A DNA stretch of 64,000 nucleotides, from contig NGBS01000597.1 in the NCBI GenBank assembly GCA_002245135.1, forward strand, positions 62,001 to 126,000, in the 5' to 3' direction. A program made the translations under genes and the position numbers. Of the stretch, positions 1-9,800 are shown in pieces; the first letter of the stretch is position 1, and every line of letters starts with the position of its first letter. This DNA is from Proteromonas lacertae (Eukaryota; Sar; Bigyra; Opalinata; Proteromonadidae). The notes under the pieces were generated by a model that saw only the letters and a list, made by a program, of their open reading frames with translations, did no database searches and was not told where the DNA came from.

Positions 1-901
1 TAAATATAAGAATATGTATAAATAATAAAATTATATTATACTTCTTTATTGATGGTTAAAACAGTCTTATCTAAATAATTTAATGATGATTCATCTTTCT
101 TGAAACGAGTAATCAAATTATTGATTTGTACATTGATAATATCATTCGATGCCGTCATAAATTGATTGAACAAATTTCTCAAGCATTTCTTAACAGTGTT
201 TTTATCATTTGATTTGACAGAGTTAATAAATTCGTTCGTGATTGGTTCTGTGATAATTGTTGCGAATTCTGGAATAGTATTTAAATGATTGATAATTTCA
301 TTTGCATCACGAAAACCACACCTAAATTTATTAAATTTACATAATTAATATATAAAATATACATTGCTTCCAAATAGGTGATAGCAACAGCCATTTCTGG
401 TTTTGCATTATCATCAGAGTATTCTTTTGGATTTGATTTGTGTAATTGAATTGCTAAATTCTTGTCTGGATGGGCTTGAATGGATAAAGCTTTGTTGATT
501 GATAAAACTTTGAATAAGAATGGTATATTTCCCTGTTTGGATGATTCGCAAGTGCCAGTTGCTTCTGGATGTGACTAAATAATATAATTAGAATATATGT
601 AAATAATACTTTCAAATAATCACTTAATAACATGGTTCCTTCTTTAGCAACAATTTTTGAAGGACCAGAAGGATGAGTTCCAAACCTATCAACCTAAATA
701 AATGCACATAATACCAATATTCTGCATATGGATGATCTTCCTCGATTTTAAATGTTGGATCAACATTGTGCTAAAGAATTAAAAAACAAACCATACTTTC
801 ATAATTGGAATCAAGCTGTTGCTACCTATTTTACCCCATGCATAATCTTTAACCTAATAATATTACCATTAAACAAATACCTCGCTTTGAAGAACAAACA
901 T
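1..901 (-). CDS. mannose-6-phosphate isomerase, type I (partial, C-terminus off the left edge)
   Basis: Interconverts mannose-6-phosphate and fructose-6-phosphate in the cytosol, feeding GDP-mannose and glycan synthesis. Six exons are visible on the minus strand: 881-901, 797-853, 715-770, 610-685, 363-574 and 42-321. They are separated by GT-AG introns of 26-41 nt; a further donor at 41 runs off the edge. Spliced, they give about 234 residues with the family's signature order: [10 protein letters not shown] near the N-terminus, [12 protein letters not shown], then SIQAHPDK (the QxH zinc ligands), then KPEMA (zinc-binding Glu) followed by [11 protein letters not shown]. The start ATG at 901 is the only one upstream of the conserved WGK block, and TCAAGCTT lies about 16 nt before it. 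Family assignment is secure. The C-terminal third, including the last zinc His and catalytic Arg, is outside the window. Confidence 0.93.
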
Positions 902-1053
902 CTTTTTTATTGAAAAAAGCTTGAAAAAAACTTGAATCAATTCAAACAGTTGTTTTAATTATTTTGCCAATTTCTTCGTATTTATTCATATATTCTTTTT
1001 TATATTAATATACAATAATCATCCATGTGTTTCTAAATAATATATTATAGATA

Positions 1054-1716
1054 ATGGCAACTCCAAACAAAAGACTAGATGTAATAAGAAAATCCGAAGC
1101 AAAAAGGTATTTGTGTATAGATTACTATTTTAGTCCATTATTATCATGTACAAAATCACCATATCACCGTGTTTGTAACAAACTCACAAACTCTGAACCA
1201 ATAAAAGACAGTGATGGTATTTATAATAACTAAAACTATTGCAATATAGGTATTGCTGCAATAAACAGATGTGTAATCACAATAGCTAACTCTAAAGATG
1301 ATGAAGAACAAGATCAATTTTTAGAGAAATTAAGAGATCTATTAGACAGAGGAGTTAATCCAAATGCACCCTGTGATAATGAGAAGAATCCTTTATGTTT
1401 ATGTGCAGAATTAGATTGTCCAGAAGCAGCAGAATTACTACTTCAAAGTGGAGCTCATCTTTCTGTTGATGTTGCTGGCTTAAATCCTTTTGAAATTGCA
1501 GTGCATAATAACTCTAAGGAATGTTTAGATGCATTTATGAGTTATTTGCAATATTTGGAGGGAGAAATCGATGCTACTGTTGATGATACTAGAGAATCTA
1601 TTAGTACTCCTGTTGTATCTATATAGTTAATATTATTATATGTTTAGACAGCTAGTAAAAGACTTAGAATTAGTAATGTTACAGCTAGTGCTAAAAAAAG
1701 AGCAAAGAAAAATTAA
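1054..1716 (+). CDS. small ankyrin-repeat protein with basic C-terminus
   Basis: Four exons (1054-1106, 1134-1216, 1250-1614, 1648-1716) and three introns of 27-33 nt give 189 residues in frame. The middle contains two to three ankyrin-like units, for example LRDLLDRGVNPNAPCDNEKN followed by PLCLCAELDCPEAAELLLQS and an AHLSVDVAGLNPFEIA block. The last exon encodes a short Lys/Arg-rich tail (KRLRISN, KKRAKKN) that could be a nuclear-localisation signal. There is no signal peptide or membrane segment, so a cytosolic or nuclear scaffold is likely. The last intron starts at GTATC (1615). Reading straight through instead hits TAG at 1624, which supports the splice. It is divergently arranged with the isomerase gene, sharing a 150-bp gap. 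No specific orthologue is recognised. Confidence 0.75.
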
Positions 1717-1812
1717 ATTTATATTTTCTTTTATATTATATTTTTGTAAGAATTGTGTATGATTTTACTCAACAACACATTCATTAAAGAGAATAAATAC
1801 TAAATTAATAAT

Positions 1813-2948
1813 TTAAAAAAACTTTCTTAACACAATATTATCACCTATTTCATCATATTCTTGTCTTGTAATCATTATAGATTTAAATGTGTCCATTGAA
1901 GCTAACATCGATCCACCAATCCAGGCAGCATTATCTCTATGTGGATCTACTAATACATGGAAGTTATTAGGTATTTCTTTTTTTAATTCACCTTCAAATC
2001 TTTCTGGCAAACCTGGAATCATTGAACCACCTCCACTTAATACAACATTCTGTAGCATTTCATTTTGTAATGTTCTATCACACTTATTAATGCAATCTTT
2101 AGTAATATCTATAATACCTGGTGTATTGGCTGGTGTAGTTGATAATAAGTTTGGTTTGAACAACACTTCACCACATTCAGGCTCGACAAGCTTGATCAAT
2201 TGTGACGATTTGACCATCTGGTAGTTCGTATACTTCATCTTTGATACTAATGCCATTTGGACGTACTCCTTCAACGTTTAATAAATAAGATGTTTTTTCT
2301 TTAATATCTTGAGCGATTTCATACTGACTTGGAGTTAATTCTATATTACATCTTTCTTTTAATAATTGTTGGAGATAAAATGTGACATCTTTTCCTCCAA
2401 CAGGAATACGACTTACTCCATAATGGAACTATATGTCCTTCATAACAAGGAACAGCTTGACTAATTCCATCTCCATATTCTATTGCTAAGCCAGTGACAT
2501 TTCCTGTTGAAAACAGTGATAATAAACTTTGAGAGAATATAGAACATCCTGGAACTTCAAATTTTTCAAACATTATTTGTGCTATTTTTTTTCTACCTTC
2601 TTTCCAGCCTTTTGAAGGAGCAGTTAATATTATTGGAAGTTTGATATGTTCAAAATCGCAATTTAGTTCATGTAGAAATATATATTCCCATAGTTTTTCC
2701 ATTGAATCCCAATCTACAATCTTACCTCTTTCTATTGGTCTAACAACGTTTAAAGTATCACGTCGACTTACAGCTTGATCACCAATATATCTATCTGTAC
2801 TTTCTTCAAATGTGTCTTGACTTTCACAAAATCCAATCACACTTGGGATATTACCTAGAGGTGTATCATTACCTGCTAAGCCATATTTAAAACTCCCTGA
2901 ACCATTATCAAATACTATTGCCTCGTTGTTGAATTGAACAGCAGTCAT
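1813..2948 (-). CDS. actin-related protein, single exon, two +1 frameshifts in the given sequence
   Basis: Actin-fold ATPase relative. The N-terminus has the phosphate-1 loop DNGSGSFKYGLAG and a block like RPIERGKIVDWDSMEKLWEY. The C-terminal half has YELPDGQ, the adenine-side VVLSGGGSMIPGLPERF, WIGGSMLASM and an actin-like end with EEYDE-type and RKFF motifs. The total of 1136 nt minus two nucleotides gives 377 residues, normal for actins and ARPs. The frame is broken twice. One break is at about 2417-2426, where VPCYEGHIVP is followed in the next frame by YGVSRIPVGGKDVT. The other is between 2180 and 2216, after YELPDGQIVTI. Conserved residues on both sides rule out a simple intron at the first site. 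It may be a decaying paralogue, carry assembly errors, or need frameshifting. Which ARP class it belongs to (ARP1-like is possible) cannot be settled by eye. Confidence 0.85.
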
Positions 2949-3203
2949 TTAAATAAGAAACGATTATTGTCAAAACAGAATCAAGCTTTTTGATTTTGAT
3001 TGAGAAATTCATGATAAATACACATATATGATTAGAAAATAGATGAAATATTGTAACTACTTTCATAAATATAGTATATTAACCTGCTATGTTTCTATAT
3101 ACTACTGATTTAATTATTTTGCTTAATGTTGAGTTTCAGCATTTGAAAATTTAACAGTATCAAAAATATAACACCAATAGAATAAAATTTACTATGAAAT
3201 AAG

Positions 3204-3614
3204 GCTGAAAAAGTTGCACAACTTTTTATCAACAAGATTATTTTAAAAGGATTAGGAAAATCAAAAAATACTTTATCAGAAGACTTAAAGCATATATCAA
3301 TATACAATAATCCAATTGGAGATGAAGGAAAAGAGATAATATGTAAAAATTTGAATAATATTGTTCAACGGGAAAATGTTAATAATATTTCTTTGAATCT
3401 ATTAGAATATGAACTAAATGAAAGTGAACTGAGAATTATGAAAGATAATACAGAAATATTTGATTGTTTAGATGAATTATTAATTACAATGAAAAGCGAT
3501 ATAGGCAATACAAAATTAAAATTATTCTTAGAAACATTTATATTTATTGAAAGAATCAAATTTGCAGAAGATGAAAGGAAAGATTTACTAAAAGAATATT
3601 GGAATATAGAATAG
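3204..3614 (+). pseudogene. leucine-rich-repeat gene fragment (C-terminal part)
   Basis: One open frame reads through an LRR-like unit (HISIYNNPIGDEGKEIICKN) and then a well-formed helical C-terminus ending in TAG at 3612-3614. It resembles the LRR units of the proteins at 11917-14560 and 54594-55572 (pattern NNIGD.G...L). No start codon or convincing upstream LRR exons could be found. The frame enters after AAATAAG at about 3203, which could be a splice acceptor, but nothing LRR-like continues upstream before the actin-related gene. It may be a truncated LRR gene or a gene with an unrecognised first exon. The start is arbitrary. Confidence 0.35.
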
Positions 3615-3740
3615 TAACATCTATTTATTATCATCATCACTGTTTGAATATATGAGTTGTTTGTGATTGATTTAGATTGGAACAATAATTAAAATATATT
3701 CGTTTTAAAATAATCAATTTTGGCGGTATTTGGCTCTCTA

Positions 3741-5091
3741 ATGAATTATCTTTTAGAAATACAATCAGAATGGCCAGATAACAGCCAAATATTTCAGAAA
3801 TTCGAATCTATCCTGTCTTGCCCTATTTGTAAGGAATTAATACAAGGAGCAGTTATTCTGCCTTGTGGTCATTCATATTGTTCATTATGTATAAGAAAAT
3901 TTATGGAATATAATGAAGAATGTCCAACATGTCGCTTAAGATGTTGTGATGGTGATTTAATAAGAAACAATCAACTTGAGGAAGTAGCGCACTATTTTTC
4001 TATAATAAAACCACAAATAATATCATTATTAACGAATTCAAATAAAAATATAAAAGTAGATGTAATATCAAATACTTCCAATTCTAGAAAACCATTAGCA
4101 AAAGTATTTTACAATAACATATCCCTTCAACGTCTAAAAGAAATGCTACAGTCCTGTAATCTACCAATTACAGGAAGTAAAGAAGAAATGATAAGAAGAC
4201 ATAAGGATTATATATTATTGGTATATATATATATATATATATTGTAGTACAATTCTGAATGTGATAAAATAACACCACTATCTGAAGATGAGATTGTTAA
4301 GAAAGTAATAGAACAGGAGAATCAAAGAAGTAAACAGAATAATTTATTGAGTAAAACTAGATTGAATTTCTTTCATTCAAATCCTAAAACTACATCAGTA
4401 TTTTATTAAATAAATAAACATATAAATATTGTATATAGATACAATTAGGTGAGATATGGAGAGTGATTTATTCAAAGAAACTTGATAGAATATTATACTA
4501 TAATCATAAAGACAAAATATTACAAGAGAATGTATATATCATTACTATATTATTTTATATTTTATAATAAAATGAATAGCCACCTAATCAAATAAAAGAT
4601 TTTACAAACTATGATGTATTTTTACCATCAAATAGTAATAATAATGAAATAAAAGAGGTAGTTATTACACCTGACAAAAAAGAGAAAAGAAAAATCTCCA
4701 AAATTGATAGTTTTATTGATAAAAATCCATCATCAACCTCAGATATTACTATGACAACATCATACAATAATAAAAATAGCACTAATCCAAATAAAAAGCA
4801 AAAGACAACTGTATTAGATTATTTAGAAATAAGTGATGATGAAAAAAGCAGTAAAAAAGATGATAATCAACAAGAAGTTGATGATATTAGTAATGATGAT
4901 GATTTTGTTGAAGAAGTGAAGATAGAAAATGAAAATGATAGAAAAGGATGGATTTGTAACAAGTGTACTTTATGGAATTTAGGAAAATATCTTTTTTTAA
5001 TTCAATACTCTTGTGTTTTAGTGTTTTTAATTCATCTTTTTTTACTACAAATCTGTGTGATGCTTGTGGATCATTAAGAAAAAAGAAATGA
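3741..5091 (+). CDS. RAD18-like E3 ubiquitin ligase: RING, SAP, C-terminal RanBP2-type zinc finger
   Basis: Probably the ligase that ubiquitinates PCNA at stalled forks. Exons 3741-4220, 4248-4397, 4439-4531, 4580-4986 and 5046-5091 give 391 residues in frame. A C3HC4 RING (CPIC...CGHSYCSLCI...CPTC) lies at residues about 31-69. A SAP-type helix pair (LQRLKEMLQSCNLPITGSKEEMIRRHKDY split by an intron) sits at residues about 135-165. A disordered acidic/Lys-rich stretch containing KKQKTTVLDYLEISDDE follows. The protein ends in a RanBP2/NZF-type finger (WxCxxCTxxN, six residues, CxxC) completed only by splicing an ATATC...AC intron (4987-5045). The UBZ finger of animal RAD18 is not seen. The first in-frame ATG is at 3741; a longer frame upstream has no ATG. 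An alternative is another RING-SAP ligase. Confidence 0.8.
4987..5045 (+). other. AT-AC (U12-type-like) intron in the RAD18-like gene
   Basis: The donor is ATATCTTTTTTT and the acceptor TTTTTTTAC. There is no GT at the point where the zinc finger is interrupted. Removing these 59 nt joins the two halves of the finger with the family spacing (N, six residues, C) and makes the whole CDS divisible by three. A TTTTTAAT sequence 15 nt before the acceptor could be a diverged branch site. Confidence 0.65.
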
Positions 5092-5132
5092 ATAATTACT
5101 AAATTTTACACAGACAATAAGATAACATTAAT

Positions 5133-5659
5133 TTAAGATTGATTGTTTTGTTGTGCATCTATAACATCCCATACAGTAACTCCTAAACTCTTTAAATCAA
5201 CAGGTTGCATTTTCTTGTCAAATACTTGATAACCTTCTCCACTTTCATCTTCATACTCTTTAAATGGAGGTGGCAATGTAGTTAACATAAATCTCTCTTT
5301 TGGGAATGGTGTTGTGTCTGGCAAACGAGCTAATTCTCTTAAATGGTTTGTAGGTAGTGCATCCACAGCTCTATGCATTAGATATATTTTATTATCAATA
5401 TCAGCTCTTCTTCTAAAATCTCTTTTTTGATATTCTTTATTATATTTAGCAAAAATGACAGAAGCTCTCTCTTGTAACTCTTTTGGTAAATCTTCTCTAA
5501 AAATATACATCAAATAAGGCAATACAAAGTTTCTTTTGGTTCTAAAATATCAATAATAGCTTCAAAAAAAGGATCTTTACCTTTTGCAAAATTACGATTT
5601 ATAATTATTGGACTAATATTAGCACATCTATGAATTGGTATAAATAATCTTGAAAACAT
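5133..5659 (-). CDS. mitochondrial large-subunit ribosomal protein mL40-like
   Basis: Two exons (5526-5659 and 5133-5496, intron 29 nt) encode 165 residues. The N-terminus looks like a mitochondrial presequence: MFSRLFIPIHRC, Arg/Ser-rich and without acids, ending near RNFAKG. The C-terminal half has a helix leading into ELARLPDTTPFPKERF and a TTLPPPF stretch. This resembles the end of animal mL40 (an FPFEKEG segment, then TPPIPNY). The match is by memory of the family and is moderate, so another mitochondrial ribosomal protein is possible. It is divergent from NSA2, whose start is 90 bp away; the gap contains GGCTTGAA and AGCTTGAT copies of the promoter-like motif. If right, it implies a translating mitochondrion. 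Confidence 0.55.
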
Positions 5660-5748
5660 CTTCAATCAATAGAAAAAGTAAAAATAAATTATCACAGGCT
5701 TGAAGATAGCTTGATATATTACATTTTTCATTTTTGACTTAATTTAAG

Positions 5749-6627
5749 ATGGTATAAGCTTTCTATTAAACTCAATTTTAATATTTTATAGCCACAAAAC
5801 GAACATATTGAGCTATTTCAAAAAAGAAACGGATTCCGTTTAGATCATTTTGAAAAAGAGTATTGATACTCATTTTTATATATTAGGCGAAAGAAAGAAG
5901 CTCGTGCAGCTCATGATAAATCAGAATTCGCTCAAAAAGTAAGAGGTCTAAAAGCCAAGTTATACAACAAGCAGAGGTTTAAGGAGAAGGCTACTATGAA
6001 GAAACAGTATATTAGGTGATTATCATAAATAATAGGATCAATATGCATCAAGAAAGAACAAATAAACATTCAAATGATGATAAAGTATCAGAAGGTGCAG
6101 TACCAGCTTATTTATTAGATCGTGAAGGTGTATCTCGTGCAAAAGTCTTAAGTAATAGTGTAAAACAAAAGCGAAAAGAAAAAGCTGGTAAATGGCAAGT
6201 TCCAATTCCTAAAGTTAATCCAATATCAGATGCAGAGATGTTTAAAGTGTTAAGTACCGGTAAACGAAAGAAGAAACAATGGAAGAGAATGATAACTAAA
6301 GTTACATTTGTAGGAGATAGTTATACAAGAAAACCTCCAAAATATGAAAGATTTATAAGACCAACTGGTTTAAGATTTAAAAAAGCACATGTTACACATC
6401 CAGAATTGAAGACTACTTTTTATTTAGATATAATTGGAGTAAAGAAAAACCCACAAAGTGCTTTATATACACAATTAGGAGTTATTACTAAAGGTACTAT
6501 TATTGAGGTGAATGTGAGTGATTTAGGTTTGGTTACACAGAGTGGTAAAGTGGTTTGGGGTAAATATGCACAAGTTACAAACAATCCAGAGAATGATGGT
6601 TGTATTAATGCTGTCCTTTTGGTTTAA
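5749..6627 (+). CDS. NSA2: ribosome biogenesis protein NSA2 (TINP1)
   Basis: Nucleolar assembly factor of the pre-60S particle, related to the eS8 fold. Spliced exons 5749-5751, 5792-5859, 5887-6005 and 6035-6627 give 260 residues, the usual length for this protein. Conserved blocks are MPQNEHIE at the start, [41 protein letters not shown]-type basic runs, and the eS8-like C-terminal part with [20 protein letters not shown] and [20 protein letters not shown]. The first exon is only the ATG codon. A 40-nt intron follows at once, then CCACAAAACGAA (PQNE). This is supported by the near-universal MPQNE start of the family. Introns are 40, 27 and 29 nt. Confidence 0.96.
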
Positions 6628-6807
6628 ATTTAAGATGTTTTTATTTTTCCTACTTCTACTAATGTTTAAAACTTATAACTAGTTGTATTACTTTATTATT
6701 TGTGATTTGTATAACACAACTACTGTCAATAAAAAAAATAAAGTGGAGGAATTGACATTACCATCTTTATTCTTTCATTATATTGTATATCCATATTAAT
6801 ATAAACA

Positions 6808-9800
6808 ATGCTCTTCAATAACGTAGAAAAAGATTTTTATTTTGTCGAGCCGAACTATCATATGAACTTTTATATCTCGAGAATGAGAAATCGATTATAT
6901 ACAATAGTTATTTCAATGATCCTTGTTGCTAAATCTATAGCCATCCATAACTTTAGATATCCTGAAAGCCCTTATCAAATGGATATTTACCAGAATGATG
7001 TTAAAATAGAGCCTACATATGAGCCAAGCTTATTTGATTTTCTGACGTGTTATTGTGACTCGGAATTACCCCCTGGTTTAATGTTTCATAAAAATGGTAC
7101 AATAAATGGTATTCCAGAATATTCAGGAGTATGGGATATTGTTGTTGTTGGTCATTTCTATTTCAGTGGGAATGAAACCGCAGCTTTTACCATCAAAATT
7201 TATGGTGATCCACATGATTGTAAGTATCCAGTAACATCCATGAAGCTATATGTAGGGCAAATGGTAACTGGCCTAATTCCGTCTTGTCCATATATTTATA
7301 TGTATAACAGTATTGGTTTACCTCATGGTTTATCCTTAGATCCATTAACAGGTGAAATAACTGGATCACCAACTACAGAATATGGTATTACGCAAGTACG
7401 AGTGCAATTTGCATCAATCAATATAATGTACACAGCTAATATCAATATAGAAGTAGTGAGTCGATATAGTTCAATAAATGGAGTAGTGATTGATTTTATA
7501 TACTATTCACTCTGTAATAAATTACCTTATTCAAGTGACTTTAAAACAGAAGCAATAATAACATCAAGGATATATTATCAATTGAATTTATTTACAGCGT
7601 CATTGCCAAATGTTGATTTGAATTTACCAACATCATTAACTCAAGGTTATGCGTTTAGAATACAAGGGACTTTGGTTGTTGACACTTTAGGTCAATATAT
7701 ATTCTCATTAGAAGCAACAGATGGTGTAAAATTCACTTTAAAACCTACCCCCTCTTCATCAAGTGTAATATTTAACAAATTATCATGTACAACATTTGAA
7801 CAATTTACAACAAAAGTTGAATTAACTGATCATTTAATAGATTTTGAAATAGTTGGTACTCAAGTTAATAATGCTCATGTATTTCGAATACTGTGGAAAA
7901 ACGCTGGTTCTTCTAGTGAACAACCGAAAATTATTAAAGGAGATAATCTATTAGTGATGCCTACTTATTTAACAAGATTACATTATGAATCTTCTACGCT
8001 ATTATTTCCACTAAATCAAGTAGTAACATATCCTTTATTTTATTCTGGTTTTCCATCATCATTTGAATTAAGAGAATGTATTTTACCTTCTGGCTTAAAT
8101 TTTCATAAAAATACAGGTACAATTGAAGGATCTTCTAGTTATTCTTCTATTATAGGACATTGTATAATAAATGGAATAGGCTTGACAAGTTCGTCAGAAT
8201 CAGAATTCAGTTTTATGGTAATTGATCATATATTAAAATCGAATGGAGTTATAGGAAAATTCTTTGAAATTTCTGGTGGTGATTTGGATATACAAGATCG
8301 TAGTTTATCTGATCCATCTAAATATCAATTAGCAAGTCAATTTTATCAAGAGAACATTAATTATAATGGAAGTGGTTTGTTTTGGAATTATTTACCTCGA
8401 ACTATTAGTTTGCCATTTTCATCTAGTTGGGAAGGTTATATAACTATCTCTTATCCATGGACTTACTGTATTTATTGTAACGCAACTGATATATGCCATG
8501 TAGAAATAGATGATCAATTGATTATATCAAAACAATATTATCATTTAGATGAAGTTTCAGATTGTCAATTTTATGAAGCAAAAGAACATAAAATAAGAGT
8601 TGTAGGACATCAAATACACAATAATTCAATATTAATCATATCAATAAGTGGTGGTTATCCTATACAAAGTAAACATCCTATAATTAACTATCATTTTTAT
8701 CCAAAAATACCTTTTCATTATAAACTCAATTATTTTACTTTAATTCAAGGACAGTTGTTTAACGATCCCCCTTTACTCTTCTTAACATCTTATCAGTCAT
8801 ATAATGATTTGACTTATACTGTTTATCCACAATTACCAGCTGGAATAAATCTTTATGAAAATGGAACAATCGGTGGTAGTACAACTTTATCTAATTTACC
8901 ACTTTCTAATTATACTATTAAAGTAACAAATGAAAGAATTAATCAATATTATACTACAACTATCTCATTATCAATTATTAGTGTAGTACCTCCAAAGAGA
9001 ATTACATATTCTCAAGATTTAGTCGAATCTTCATTAGGTATTACAATTCCAACATTAACTTGTGTAATAGAAGGAGGAATAGTAGAGAAATATTATACTA
9101 TCCCTGAATTACCTAAAGGAATAATCTTAGATCAAAGTGATGGAAGTATATCAGGAACACCAATGGAAATATTCAAAGGAACAATAATAGTATATGCTTC
9201 AAATAGTGGTGGAAGTTGTTCATTTGAAATTACATTTACTTTTCGTGATTGTGAAGGCGCTGATAGTGTAATTTTGTCATTTGTTTTAGGTAAAGAAGGT
9301 TCTCCACAAATTACTGTTTTCTTTAATGAAGAGAACATTTATACAAGACTTGGAAAAGGTATTAATGATACAAAAGTGTTTTGTCATTCTGGAGAAGGTA
9401 ATTATAGAGTTATGTTGAGATATGATTCACACAGTAATAAACCATATGTTTACTTAAGTTATTATCCAAATGTTATTATTTATGAAGGATATACAAATAT
9501 GGAAGCTCCAGAGCAAAATATTATTTTTAATAAGACTTATAGTGAAGTAGTTAAAATAAATATGCCAATAATGACAGAAGGAGATTCATATTCATATATG
9601 GAAATTATTCCAACTATAAAAGGAGCATATTCTAAATGTACAATATTAAATGCAATTGATTTATTCAAAGGATTGGAATATAATACTCATAATTGTATGA
9701 TTACTGGAATTCCTACTGTATCTGGAGATAGATATCTTACAGCTGAAATTTGTAATCCTCGTGGATGTGGTACAAATACATTTAGAGTGGTAGTAAGAGG

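Noticed and set aside
2370-2470. 25-nt GT-AG intron to explain the first break in the actin-related gene
   Set aside because: It would remove VPCYEGHIV, a conserved actin segment, so a real one-base shift is more likely.
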